From Myxococcota bacterium (GTDB lineage Bacteria > Myxococcota > B64-G9), in assembly GCA_022710975.1 (NCBI GenBank), contig JAKLGA010000016.1, forward strand, positions 124,001 to 188,000: a stretch of 64,000 bases of DNA, written 5' to 3'. The notes beneath the pieces were generated by a model. That model saw only the letters and a program-made list of their open reading frames with translations, was not told the DNA's origin and ran no database searches. The first letter of the stretch is position 1. Each line of letters starts with the position of its first letter. Below, piece after piece: positions 43,159 through 52,029 of this stretch. A program made the position numbers and the translations under genes.

Positions 43159-44553
43159 TTGAACATCACCCTCATCCTGGCGGCCGCGGAGCACGATCCG
43201 CTGCGCCTGACCGATCCCTTCATGCCGCTGTCCCTGCCGCTCCTGGCGGCCGCCGCGCCCGGGCACGCCTACACGTTCGTGGACATGCTGGCCGGGGAGA
43301 CGCCCGACCTGGCGGCGCCCGCGGAGCTGGTGGGCATCAGCGCCCGGCTGACCGCCGAGCGCACCGCCTTCGAGCTGGCCGACGCCTACCGCCGGCGGGG
43401 GGTCAAGGTGGCGCTGGGCGGGCCGCAGATCTCCGCCAACCCCCACGCCGCGGCCGAGCACGCGGACGCGGTGGCCATCGGCGAGGGCGAGCTGCTGTGG
43501 CCGCTCATCGTGGCCGACGCCCAGGCCGGCCGCCTCCGGCGCTTCTACGCGGCCACGCCCCGGCCGTTCGAGGCGCGCGGCCTGAGCCTGCAGCAGGTGC
43601 CGCGCTTCGCGGACCTGGCGCGCGAGGTGCATCCGCCCGACCGCCGGCCCTACCGCAAGCGCTACGCCTTCGACACCGTGTTCGCGGCGCGCGGCTGCCC
43701 GATCGACTGCGAGTTCTGCTCGGTGCCGGCCCTGTTCGGCCACGCCCTGCGCAGGCGGCCCATCGAGGACGTGCTGCGCGAGATCGACGGGTTCCGCGGC
43801 ATGTTCTACCTGCTGGACGACACCGTCTTCGGCCGGCCGGGCTCGTACGCGTACTACCAGGAGCTGTACGCGCGCCTGGGCGGCCTGCGCAGGCGCCGGC
43901 TGTGGACCGGCCAGGCCAACCTGGACGCGGCCGCCAGCGAGGAGGGTCGCGAGGTCATCCGCCGCGCCGCGCGCGCCGGCCTGGTGTACGCCGCCATCGG
44001 CATCGAGTCGATCGATCCGCGCGTGCTCGCGCGCAGCGGCATGATCCGCAAGATGGGGGTCGAGACGGGCGAGGACGCGCTGGCCCGGATGAAGGAGCAC
44101 CTGCGCTTCATCCAGGCGCAGGGCATCTTCGTCTCGGGCTGGTTCACCCTGGGCCACGAGGAGGACGATCTGGGCTCGGTCGAGCGCACCCTGGCCTTCG
44201 CCGAGGAGCTGCACCTGCTGCCCATCCTGTGCCCGCTGGAGGCGCTGCCCGGCACCCGGCTGCACGCGCGGCTCTCGCGCGAGGGCCGCCTGGACGCGAC
44301 CCAGCGCGTCAACATCCGCCACCCGACCCTGAGCGACGAGGCGCTGCTCGGGGCGATCGAGCGCGCCACCCGGCGGGCCTTCTCCCCGCGGGCCGTGCTC
44401 CGGCGCTCCCTGCACCACACCCCGCTCTACGGACGGGACGAGCCCGGCGCGGCGCTGCGCATGCGCGCGCGCATGCAGCGCACCCTGTTCACCCTCGTGC
44501 TCCAGTACCACATGCGCAAGGGCGTCATCGGCCTGGCGAACGACTTTCGCTAG
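43159..44553 (+). CDS. B12-binding-type radical SAM enzyme
   Basis: 464 residues, start TTG 43159. Residues 1-125 look like a cobalamin-binding Rossmann domain of the kind that precedes radical SAM domains ('LVGISARLTAERTAFELADAY', 'VKVALGGPQISANPHAAAE'), though the DxHxxG signature is not obvious. The 4Fe-4S ligands are the CxxxCxxC of 'RGCPIDCEFCSV' (Cys about 180, 184, 187). 'YLLDDTVFG' and 'YAAIGIESIDPRVLARSGM' are standard TIM-barrel segments. The last ~90 residues are basic and helical. Product unknown; methylase or C-C bond chemistry is typical for the family. Its end overlaps the convergent radical SAM gene by 29 bases. Confidence 0.88.
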   Translation: MNITLILAAAEHDPLRLTDPFMPLSLPLLAAAAPGHAYTFVDMLAGETPDLAAPAELVGISARLTAERTAFELADAYRRRGVKVALGGPQISANPHAAAEHADAVAIGEGELLWPLIVADAQAGRLRRFYAATPRPFEARGLSLQQVPRFADLAREVHPPDRRPYRKRYAFDTVFAARGCPIDCEFCSVPALFGHALRRRPIEDVLREIDGFRGMFYLLDDTVFGRPGSYAYYQELYARLGGLRRRRLWTGQANLDAAASEEGREVIRRAARAGLVYAAIGIESIDPRVLARSGMIRKMGVETGEDALARMKEHLRFIQAQGIFVSGWFTLGHEEDDLGSVERTLAFAEELHLLPILCPLEALPGTRLHARLSREGRLDATQRVNIRHPTLSDEALLGAIERATRRAFSPRAVLRRSLHHTPLYGRDEPGAALRMRARMQRTLFTLVLQYHMRKGVIGLANDFR

Positions 44554-46972
44554 TCACCGCGATCCGCAGCCAGGCGTCCGGGCTCGGCAGGCGGAAGGCC
44601 GTCCGCAGGAAGTCGTCCAGCGCGAGCTTCTGGCCGGGCGCGAGCGCCACCTCGCAGCCGCCGCCCTCGAGCTCGCGCCAGGCCAGCGCGCTCACCAGGC
44701 GCTTCTTGCGGGCGGCCGGGCCGAGCTCCCAGCGGAAGCCGCCCGCGGCGTCCCTGCGCCGTGTCGGCTTGAGCCCGAGCGCGCGCGCCCACTCCTGCCC
44801 GCAGAACTCGAACGGCGAGCGGAGGCGGAGCTCGAGCGCCTCGAGGCTCAGGCCCTCGGCCGGCCCCAGCACCTCGAGCCAGCCCTCGAGCTCCAGGTTC
44901 AGGCGCGCCAGGCAAGCCGCCTCGGCCAGGCGCCGCGCCGCCAGCCCGTCCGCCGGCTCCAGGAAGGCGAGCTGCAGCTCGTCCAGCCCGCTCGGCGCGC
45001 TCGAGCCGAGCAGCTCCTCGACGCGCGAGCCGGCGAACCCCCAGGCGCCCTCGACCAGCCCGGGCTCGGCCCGCATCAGGGCCCCGCCGAGCTGCGCGCC
45101 CGCGCTCCGGCGCGGCAGGTGACGCTGGCGCGCGTCGAGCCGCACCCGCACGCCCAGCACCCGCACCCGGCCGCGCTGCGCTGCCCGCAGCGCGCCCAGC
45201 GCAGCCAGCTCGGGCCAGGCGCGGGCGCCGGGGCGGACGCGGAACCCGGGCGGCTCGAGGCAGCCCTGGTGCGCCTCGAGCCGCGTCCGCAGCCGGGCCC
45301 GCGACAGCCCCAGGTCGAGCGCGGCCCAGGGCGGCGAGCCGCCCGGCGCGCTCCCCCGGCGGAGCTCGGCCTCGTCCAGCCCCTGCGCGGTCAGCGCCTG
45401 CTGGAAGGCCCTGGCGAAGGAGGCCGGGATGCGGCTGCGGTACACGAAGCCGGTCCGCCCCAGGGCGTCGTGCAGCGCCAGGGCCACGCGGGGATCCGCG
45501 GCCCGCGCCAGCACCTGCGCCACCCAGGCCTCGCCGGCCTCGGCCGCGGCGCGGTGCTCGAAGCCGGCGGCCAGCACCCGCGCGCGGATGTCCGCGAGGG
45601 CCTGCGCGTACCTGCGGGCCGGCCGGGCGTCCTCGAACTCGAAGGGGGTCCAGGGGAAGCACACCAGCGGCGTGGCCGAGAACACCACCCGCGGCCGCCG
45701 GTCCGCCAGGCCGAGCGCCCGCCGCAGGTGTTCGAGCAGCCCGTCGAAGGCGGCCAGGTCCTCGGCCTCCTCCAGGCCAGTGGCGATCAGGAAGATCTTC
45801 AGCGAGCGCAGCGGCGCCCCGGCCAGGGCCGCGAAGGCGCGCCGCACCGCCCCCTCGTCCAGGCCCTTGCCCAGATAGCGCCGCAGGCGGGGCGAGATGC
45901 CCTCCAGGCCGACCGTCAGGCTGGCCTTGCCGAGCGCGTGCTGCGCGCCGAGCAGGGCCGGATCCGCGGCCAGGCCGTCCAGACGCTGGCTCTTGAGCGC
46001 CACGCCGGCGAAGCTCCGCGCGAGCCCCCGGAGCAGCGCCCCCAGCTCCGCGTGCAGGTTGAAGTTGAACGAGTACACCTCGATGGCCGACAGGCCCAGG
46101 GCGGCCTTGGCCGCCTGCGCCTGCGCCAGGAGCCCCGCGGCGGCCGCCTCCCGGTAGGGCCGCCGGCTCCAGGCCTCGGCGCAGAAGGCGCAGCCGGCCG
46201 GGCAGCCGTCGGAGACGACCAGCGGCGCGCTGCCCGCCTGCTCCGTGCCGGGCAGCCACGGCATGCGGGCGATCCAGCCGTTCAGCGCCTCGGGCCGGGC
46301 CAGGCGCTTGCGGGTCCGCCGGGGGGCGTCCGGCTGCAGGAAGCCGTCCACGCCCTCCAGCGCGCGGAGGATCTCGGGCTTGGTCCGCCCCTCGAGGGAG
46401 CCCCGCGCCGCCCGCGCGAAGAGCTCGCCCAGGGCCGCGGGGTCCTCTCCCACGAACACGCCATCCACCGGCGGATCCGGCCCCCAGAAGACGGTCGAGT
46501 GCAGCGCGTTGGAGCCGCCCAGCAGCACCAGCGGCAGCTCGGGCCGGGCAAGCCGCGTGGCCTTGGACAGCGGCAGGCCGCTACGCGCGAGCAGGCCGGG
46601 CAGGTTCACCAGCTCCTGGACCAGGGCGTTGGACAGGGCCAGCAGCTGGAAGTCCTGCACCGGCCGCTGGCTGAGCCAGCCGAACAGCCAGGGCAGCCCG
46701 GCCTCGCCCAGCCGCGCGGCCAGCTCGGCCGAGGGCAGGAAGGCGAGATCGGGCGCCGTGTCCGCCCGCGCGGCCAGCAGGGCGTACAGCAGCCGGTGTC
46801 CGAAGCTCTCCTGCACGTCAGGGAAGCCCGACAGGCGCGCCACGAGCACCCGGAACGGGCGGCGGGCCGCCTCCGCCGCGCTCAGCGCGCCGGGCACGCC
46901 GCCCGCGAGCCAGGGCCAGCCGAGCAGCCCGGGCCGGTCCAGGAGGAAGGAGCGCAGGTCGCCAGCCGGCAT
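44525..46972 (-). CDS. Large radical SAM enzyme with C-terminal extension
   Basis: 815 residues. Residues about 40-240 contain a B12-binding-like region ('LPLVLLGGSNALHSTVFWG', 'DGVFVGEDPAALGELFARA'). The cluster ligands are in 'SDGCPAGCAFCAEAW' (Cys about 257, 261, 264), followed by 'SAIEVYSFNFNLHAELGAL' and 'ASLTVGLEGISPRLRRYLG'. This resembles the DUF2344/TIGR03960-like radical SAM layout. The ~300-residue C-terminal extension is Ala/Leu/Arg-rich and of unknown role. It starts from a leaderless-type promoter arranged head to head with psuG. Confidence 0.85.
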   Translation of the reverse strand: MPAGDLRSFLLDRPGLLGWPWLAGGVPGALSAAEAARRPFRVLVARLSGFPDVQESFGHRLLYALLAARADTAPDLAFLPSAELAARLGEAGLPWLFGWLSQRPVQDFQLLALSNALVQELVNLPGLLARSGLPLSKATRLARPELPLVLLGGSNALHSTVFWGPDPPVDGVFVGEDPAALGELFARAARGSLEGRTKPEILRALEGVDGFLQPDAPRRTRKRLARPEALNGWIARMPWLPGTEQAGSAPLVVSDGCPAGCAFCAEAWSRRPYREAAAAGLLAQAQAAKAALGLSAIEVYSFNFNLHAELGALLRGLARSFAGVALKSQRLDGLAADPALLGAQHALGKASLTVGLEGISPRLRRYLGKGLDEGAVRRAFAALAGAPLRSLKIFLIATGLEEAEDLAAFDGLLEHLRRALGLADRRPRVVFSATPLVCFPWTPFEFEDARPARRYAQALADIRARVLAAGFEHRAAAEAGEAWVAQVLARAADPRVALALHDALGRTGFVYRSRIPASFARAFQQALTAQGLDEAELRRGSAPGGSPPWAALDLGLSRARLRTRLEAHQGCLEPPGFRVRPGARAWPELAALGALRAAQRGRVRVLGVRVRLDARQRHLPRRSAGAQLGGALMRAEPGLVEGAWGFAGSRVEELLGSSAPSGLDELQLAFLEPADGLAARRLAEAACLARLNLELEGWLEVLGPAEGLSLEALELRLRSPFEFCGQEWARALGLKPTRRRDAAGGFRWELGPAARKKRLVSALAWRELEGGGCEVALAPGQKLALDDFLRTAFRLPSPDAWLRIAVTSESRSPGR

Positions 46973-46979
46973 GCCGGCG

Positions 46980-47008
46980 ACGCTACCAGCGCCGCGCGGT
47001 CACCGCAA
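46980..47008 (-). promoter_or_regulatory. Leaderless promoter for the large radical SAM gene
   Basis: Minus-strand TTGCGG (47003-47008), 17 bases, TAGCGT (46980-46985); seven bases to ATG 46972. The psuG promoter starts 4 bases further on in the opposite direction. Confidence 0.55.
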
Positions 47009-47011
47009 CGG

Positions 47012-47042
47012 TTGGACGCCGCCCCGGGGTTCTTGCTACCCT
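47012..47042 (+). promoter_or_regulatory. Leaderless promoter for psuG
   Basis: TTGGAC (47012-47017), 19 bases, TACCCT (47037-47042) with a TGC extended -10; seven bases to ATG 47050. Confidence 0.5.
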
Positions 47043-47049
47043 GGGCGGC

Positions 47050-47961
47050 ATGCACCCGCTGCTCCACGTCCTGCCCGAGGTAGCGGAGGCCCTGGCGGCC
47101 GGGCGGCCGGTGGTGGCCCTGGAGTCCACGGTCATCGCCCACGGCCTGCCACGGCCCGACAACCTGGCCATGGCCCGGGACATGCAAGCGGCCGTGCGCG
47201 CTCACGGCGCCGTGCCCGCCACCCTGGCGCTGATGGACGGCCGCATCCGGGTGGGCCTGAGCGACGCGGAGCTCGAGCGCCTGGCCACCGCCCGCGAGGT
47301 GCGCAAGGTCTCCCGGCGCGACCTGGCGGCCGTGCTCGCGCGCGGCGAGCTCGGCGCCACCACCGTGGCCGGGACCCTGGCCTGCGCCGCCCTGGCCGGC
47401 ATCCGCCTGTTCGCCACCGGGGGCCTCGGCGGGGTGCACCGGGGCGGCGAGCTCAGCCTGGACGTCTCGGCCGATCTGCCGGAGCTGGCGCGCAGCCCGC
47501 TGGGCGTGGTGTGCGCCGGGGCCAAGTCGGTGCTCGATCTGCCCCGCACGCTCGAGGTGCTGGAGTCGCTGGGGGTGCCGGTGGTGGGGTACGGGACCGG
47601 GCATTTCCCGGCCTTCTTCTGCCAGGACAGCGGGCTCGCCCTGCCCCACCGCGTGGACGGCCCGCGCGAGGCGGCCCGCATGCTGGCGGCCCACTTCGCC
47701 ATCTGCCCCGGCGGCGTGGTGCTGGCCCAGCCGCCCCCGGCCGGGGCCTGCCTGCCCGCGACCGAGGTCGAGGCCCTGGTGGCCGAGGCCGAGGTCGAGG
47801 CCCGCCACCAGGGCGTGTCCGGCCCGGCGCTCACCCCCTTCCTGCTGGCCCGCCTGGTGGCCAGGAGCGGCGGCCGCACGCTGGCGGTCAACCAGGCCTT
47901 GCTGCTGGCCAACGCCGCCGCCGCGGCCGACATCGCCGTGGCCCTCGCCGCGGGCAGCTGA
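47050..47961 (+). CDS. psuG: Pseudouridine-5'-phosphate glycosidase
   Basis: 303 residues, the usual length. It breaks pseudouridine 5'-phosphate into uracil and ribose 5-phosphate. Family landmarks: 'ALESTVIAHGLPRPDNLAMA' at the N-terminus with the metal-site Glu, 'RKVSRRDLAAVLARGELGAT' with the catalytic Lys, 'FATGGLGGVHRGGELSLDVS' with the metal-binding Asp, 'VCAGAKSVLDLP' and 'NQALLLANA' near the end. The partner kinase (psuK) is not in the window. It is followed after 13 bases by the ABC exporter pair. Confidence 0.96.
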   Translation: MHPLLHVLPEVAEALAAGRPVVALESTVIAHGLPRPDNLAMARDMQAAVRAHGAVPATLALMDGRIRVGLSDAELERLATAREVRKVSRRDLAAVLARGELGATTVAGTLACAALAGIRLFATGGLGGVHRGGELSLDVSADLPELARSPLGVVCAGAKSVLDLPRTLEVLESLGVPVVGYGTGHFPAFFCQDSGLALPHRVDGPREAARMLAAHFAICPGGVVLAQPPPAGACLPATEVEALVAEAEVEARHQGVSGPALTPFLLARLVARSGGRTLAVNQALLLANAAAAADIAVALAAGS

Positions 47962-47974
47962 GCGAGGTACCCCC

Positions 47975-49714
47975 ACGCCCGGCGGAATCCGACAGCTGCT
48001 CGGCCTGCTGCTCCGACGCCCCGGTCCGCTCGCGGCGGGGCTGGCCTGCCTGCTGGTCACCGACGCGGGCCAGCTCGTCTCGCCGCTGATCGTGCGGGAG
48101 GTGATCGACGGCCTGGCCGGGGGCCTCGCGGACACGGGCTTCCTGGTCCGCTGGGCGCTCGCCCTGGTCGGGCTGGCGCTGGGGATCGCCGTCTTCCGCT
48201 TCGGCTGGCGGCACTTCTTCTTCTCGCTGGCGCACGGCGCCGAGCTCGACCTGCGCCAGCGCATGCTGGATCACGCGCTGGTGTTGTCGGCCACCGAGCT
48301 CGAGCGCACCACCCCCGGCGAGCTCATGGCGCTGGCCACCAACGACCTGGAGTCGGTGCGCCGCGCCCTGGCCATGGGCCTGGTGGCGGGGGTGGACGCC
48401 AGCCTGTACGCCGTGGTGGCGGCCGGCGCGCTGTTCTGGCTGGATCCGGCCTCCGCGGCCGTGGCCGTCCTGCCGCTGCCCTGCCTGGCCCTGCTGATGA
48501 AGGGCGCCATGCGCGCCATCTACCGGCGCTGGGACGGGGTGCAGTCCTCCTTCGAGTCGCTCACCGAGCGGGCCAGGGAGACGATCGCCGGGGCGCGGGT
48601 GCTCAAGTCCTTCGCCCGCGAGCCGGAGGGGGAGCGCCGCCTGGCCGCGGCCAGCCAGGAGGTGGCCCGGCGCAGCGTGGCGCACGCCCGGGTCGAGGCG
48701 GCGCTGCACCCCGCGATCCTGCTGTTCACCGGCGCCTGCACGGCCCTGCTGCTCGGCTTCGGCGGCGCGCGGGTGGCCGACGGCCGGCTCGGCCTGGGCA
48801 CCTTCGTGGCCATGATCTCCTACCTCGGCATGCTCACCTGGCCGGCCATCGCCATGGGCTGGATGCTGTCGATGCTGCAGCGCGCGTCGGCCTCCATGGA
48901 CCGCCTGCAGGCCTTCCTGGCACGCGCCCCGGAGGACGCCGGGGGCGAGCGGCTGCCCGGACCCGCGCGCGGGGCGCTCGAGGTGCGCGCCCTCCGCCTG
49001 AGCCTGCCGGGCGCGCACGCGCCGGTGCTCGACGGGATCGACTTCGCGCTGCGGCCGGGTGACAGCCTGGGCATCACCGGGCCGGTGGGCTCCGGCAAGA
49101 GCGTGCTGCTCGGGCTGCTGGCGGGCCTGCGGGAGCCGCCCCCCGGCGCGATCGCGCTGGACGGCCGCGATCTGGCCGGGCTGGCGCGCGCCGCGCGCCG
49201 CGCGGCGGTGGCCTACGTGCCGCAGGAGGCCTTCCTGTTCTCGGACACCATCGAGGCCAACCTGCGCCTGGGAGACCCCGACGCCAGCCCGGGCGAGCTC
49301 GAGCAGGCCTGCCGGGCCGCCGCCCTGCACGAGGAGATCGTCGCCCTGCCCGACGGTTACCAGAGCCAGCTGGGCGAGCGCGGCATCAGCCTGTCGGGCG
49401 GGCAGAAGCAGCGCCTGTGCCTGGCGCGGGCGCTGCTGAAACCGGCGCCGGTGCTGCTGCTGGACGACACGCTGTCGGCCGTGGATCCGGCCAGCGAGGC
49501 GCGCATCGCCGCGGCGCTGGCCGGCCGGCGGGGGCGACAGACCCTGGTGGTGGTCAGCCACCGGCTGAGCGCGCTGCACGGCCTCGACCGGGTGGCCGTC
49601 CTGGAGCGCGGGCGCCTGGTCCAGCTCGGGCCGCCGGCCGCGCTGCTGCAGCAGCCCGGGCCCTACCGCGAGCTGGCCCGCCTCCAGGAGCTCGAGGGGG
49701 GAGGTGCGGCGTGA
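47975..49714 (+). CDS. ABC exporter half-transporter, degenerate Walker B, apparent ACG start
   Basis: About 579 residues if started at ACG 47975, normal length for an ABC-B half exporter. The first transmembrane helix is encoded upstream of the first canonical start (GTG 48092), and no in-frame ATG, GTG or TTG exists between there and well inside psuG. ACG 47975 sits 7 bases after GCGAGG. After the six-helix domain, the ATPase has Walker A 'GPVGSGKS', signature 'LSGGQ' and Walker B 'LLLDDTLSAVD', where the catalytic Glu is Asp. It pairs with the next gene (GTGA overlap), as in TM287/288-like heterodimers with one degenerate site. Confidence 0.88.
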   Translation, partial: TPGGIRQLLGLLLRRPGPLAAGLACLLVTDAGQLVSPLIVREVIDGLAGGLADTGFLVRWALALVGLALGIAVFRFGWRHFFFSLAHGAELDLRQRMLDHALVLSATELERTTPGELMALATNDLESVRRALAMGLVAGVDASLYAVVAAGALFWLDPASAAVAVLPLPCLALLMKGAMRAIYRRWDGVQSSFESLTERARETIAGARVLKSFAREPEGERRLAAASQEVARRSVAHARVEAALHPAILLFTGACTALLLGFGGARVADGRLGLGTFVAMISYLGMLTWPAIAMGWMLSMLQRASASMDRLQAFLARAPEDAGGERLPGPARGALEVRALRLSLPGAHAPVLDGIDFALRPGDSLGITGPVGSGKSVLLGLLAGLREPPPGAIALDGRDLAGLARAARRAAVAYVPQEAFLFSDTIEANLRLGDPDASPGELEQACRAAALHEEIVALPDGYQSQLGERGISLSGGQKQRLCLARALLKPAPVLLLDDTLSAVDPASEARIAAALAGRRGRQTLVVVSHRLSALHGLDRVAVLERGRLVQLGPPAALLQQPGPYRELARLQELEGGGAA

Positions 49715-51486
49715 GCATCGCGCGCGACGAGGCCCGCGTGGGCTCCCTGCGCCTGCTGACCCACCTCGGGCGGGCGCTGGCCGCCGTCCGGGAGCGACGG
49801 GGCCTGCTGTGGGCGCTGCTGCTGGCCAGCCTGCTCCAGGCCGCGCTCGAGCTGGCCCTGCCGCTGCTGCTCAAGGCGGGCATCGACGGCCAGCTGGCCC
49901 CGGCCCGGGGGAGCCCCGACAGCGCCGGGCTGTGGACGCTGGCCGGGCTCTACCTGGGGCTGCTGACCCTGGGGGCCGGGCTGAGCTTCGCGGTCGCCTA
50001 CGGGCTGGCCCACCTGGGCCAGGACGCGGTCCTGCGGCTGCGGGGACGCCTGTGGAGCGGGCTGCTGCGACAGCCGGTGGCCTTCTTCGACGAGCAGCCC
50101 GTGGGCCGGCTGGTGACCCGGGTGACCAACGACAGCGCGGCCCTGGCCGACCTGTTCGCCACCGTGCTGGCCACGGCCGCCGGAGACGTGGCTCTGGTGC
50201 TCGGCCTGCTGGGGCTGCTGTTCTACCTCGACGTGCCGACCGCCCTGTGGCTGCTCGGCCTGGCGCCGCTGCTGGTCGGGCTGGCCCTGTGGTTCCAGCG
50301 CGCCTCGCGCGGCGTCTACCGCGCCCTGCGGACGCAGCTCGCGCGGCTGAACACCTACCTCCAGGAGGCCGCCTCGGGGGTGCAGCTCATCCGCTCTTTC
50401 CAGCGGGAGCGGATCTTCTCCGCCCGGCTGGCAGCGGAGAATCGGGCGCTGTACGGCACGCAGATGCGGCTGGTCTACGCCTTCGCCGTGTTCCGCCCGC
50501 TGGTGGACGCCTTCGGCACCTTCGGCGCCGCCATGGTGCTGTGGGCCGCGGGCGGGCGCGTGCTCGAGGGGCACCTCAGCCCGGGCGGGCTGGTGGCCTT
50601 CCTGCTCTACCTGCGCCTGCTGATCATGCCGCTGCAGGATCTGGCCGAGAAGTTCAACATCCTGCAGGGCGCGGCCGCGGCCGGAGAGAGGCTCTTCCAG
50701 CTGCTCGATCGCGCGCCCGAGCCGAGCGGCGCCGGGCAGGCCGAGCCCGGCCGCCCGCTCGACCTCGAGTTCGAGCGGGTGTCCTTCGCCTACCGCCCCG
50801 GCCAGCCCGTGCTGCAGGGCGTCAGTTTCCGCGTGCCCGCGGGCAGCCGCGTGGCCCTGGTGGGGCCCACCGGCTCGGGCAAGACGAGCGTGCTGCACCT
50901 GCTGCTCGGCTTCTACCGCCTGTCGCCGGGCCAGGGCAGCATCCGCGTGGGCGGCCTGTCCCTGGAGGACTGGGACGTCCGCGCGCTGCGCGCCCGCTGC
51001 GCGCTCGTGCCCCAGGACCTGTTCCTGTTCTCGGGCAGCCTGCGCGACAACCTGGGCGTGCTGCGCGCGCCGCCGCCGGAGCGGCTGGCGCGGGCGCTCG
51101 CGGCCAGCCGCCTGGAGGCCGTCCTGGCCCGCCGCGCGGATGGCCTGGACGGCCAGGTGGGCGAGCGTGGCGCCCAGCTGTCGCAGGGCGAGCGCCAGCT
51201 GGCCAGCATCGCCCGGGCGCTGCTGCAGGAGGCGGACGTGCTGCTGCTCGACGAGGCCACGGCCTCGGTGGACAGCGCCACCGAGGAGATCGTCCAGCAG
51301 GCCCTGGCCGAGCTGCTGCGCGGGCGGACCGCGCTGGTGGTCGCCCACCGCCTGTCCACGGTGCAGGCGGCCGACGCCATCCTGGTGCTGCACCGCGGCC
51401 GGCTCGTCGAGCAGGGCGACCACGCCGGGCTCATGCGCGCGGGCGGGCTGTACGCCCGGCTGGTGCGCGCGGGGCGCCTGAGCTGA
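49711..51486 (+). CDS. ABC exporter half-transporter, canonical ATPase partner
   Basis: 591 residues, start GTG 49711 overlapping the previous stop, with GGGGGAGG upstream. Six transmembrane helices (about 30-320), then an ATPase with Walker A 'GPTGSGKT', Q-loop 'LVPQDLFLFSG', signature 'LSQGE', Walker B 'LLLDEATASVD' with the catalytic Glu, and H-loop 'VVAHRLSTV'. It supplies the intact Walker B to the heterodimer, though its signature carries Gln instead of Gly. Likely a lipid or drug exporter; substrate cannot be inferred. No ribosome-independent promoter separates it from the first half. Confidence 0.93.
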   Translation: MSIARDEARVGSLRLLTHLGRALAAVRERRGLLWALLLASLLQAALELALPLLLKAGIDGQLAPARGSPDSAGLWTLAGLYLGLLTLGAGLSFAVAYGLAHLGQDAVLRLRGRLWSGLLRQPVAFFDEQPVGRLVTRVTNDSAALADLFATVLATAAGDVALVLGLLGLLFYLDVPTALWLLGLAPLLVGLALWFQRASRGVYRALRTQLARLNTYLQEAASGVQLIRSFQRERIFSARLAAENRALYGTQMRLVYAFAVFRPLVDAFGTFGAAMVLWAAGGRVLEGHLSPGGLVAFLLYLRLLIMPLQDLAEKFNILQGAAAAGERLFQLLDRAPEPSGAGQAEPGRPLDLEFERVSFAYRPGQPVLQGVSFRVPAGSRVALVGPTGSGKTSVLHLLLGFYRLSPGQGSIRVGGLSLEDWDVRALRARCALVPQDLFLFSGSLRDNLGVLRAPPPERLARALAASRLEAVLARRADGLDGQVGERGAQLSQGERQLASIARALLQEADVLLLDEATASVDSATEEIVQQALAELLRGRTALVVAHRLSTVQAADAILVLHRGRLVEQGDHAGLMRAGGLYARLVRAGRLS

Positions 51487-51546
51487 TGTAGGTGTGCGCC
51501 CGACCCCTGCCAGCAGGGACTTTCGCACGCCCGATGCATTTTCTCC

Positions 51547-51576
51547 TTGACTGGACGGCGCGGCGGGTGCTATGGC
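51547..51576 (+). promoter_or_regulatory. Strong sigma-70-type promoter for HU
   Basis: TTGACT (51547-51552), 18 bases, TATGGC (51571-51576) with TGC extended -10. The predicted leader is about 45 bases and carries AAAGGAGAGGAAGG before ATG 51629, the best ribosome site in the window. Confidence 0.7.
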
Positions 51577-51628
51577 TTCCGCAACCGTCACCCAACCCCA
51601 AATGCGGGGGCAAAGGAGAGGAAGGCAA

Positions 51629-51931
51629 ATGGCGGACAAGAAGGCGATGACCAAGGCTCAGATCGTGTCCCACATGGCCGGCAAGTTCGAGATGCCGAAG
51701 AAGACCGTCAGCGCGTTCTTCGACGAGCTGGCGGAGCTCGGCTACGGCCAGGCCAAGAAGGTCGGCATGTTCCTGCTGCCGGGCTTCGGCAAGCTCGTGC
51801 TGGCTCAGCGCAAGGCGCGCATGGGCCGCAACCCGGCGACGGGCGAGGCCATCAAGATCCCGGCCAAGCGCGTGGTGAAGATCCGCGTGGCCAAGATCTG
51901 CAAGGAAAACATCATCCCGTCCAAGAAGTAA
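51629..51931 (+). CDS. HU/IHF-family DNA-binding protein
   Basis: 100 residues. The N-terminal helices ('MTKAQIVSHMAGKFEMPKK', 'VSAFFDELAELGYGQAKK') and the beta arm ('GRNPATGEAIKIPAKRVVKI') are those of HU; the proline of the DNA-intercalating arm is in 'NPATG'. It should bind and bend DNA as a dimer in the nucleoid. A longer frame to 51572 is rejected because it would start inside the -10 box. Strong promoter, strong ribosome site and a hairpin terminator make a highly expressed single-gene unit. Confidence 0.95.
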   Translation: MADKKAMTKAQIVSHMAGKFEMPKKTVSAFFDELAELGYGQAKKVGMFLLPGFGKLVLAQRKARMGRNPATGEAIKIPAKRVVKIRVAKICKENIIPSKK

Positions 51932-51950
51932 GCTCGCGACTGAGATCCTT

Positions 51951-52010
51951 CCGACGGCCTCGGCCGCCCCGCGGGAACGCGGGTCCGGCCCGAGGCCGTC
52001 GGTCGTTTCG
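51951..52010 (+). terminator. Hairpin terminator after HU
   Basis: A perfect 13-base-pair inverted repeat, CCGACGGCCTCGG at 51951-51963 and its complement at 51990-52002, with a GC-rich inner hairpin and a short T-containing tail (TCGTTT). It ends the HU message before the promoter of the next gene. Confidence 0.75.
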
Positions 52011-52029
52011 GCGGCCGGCCAGGGCGTGC

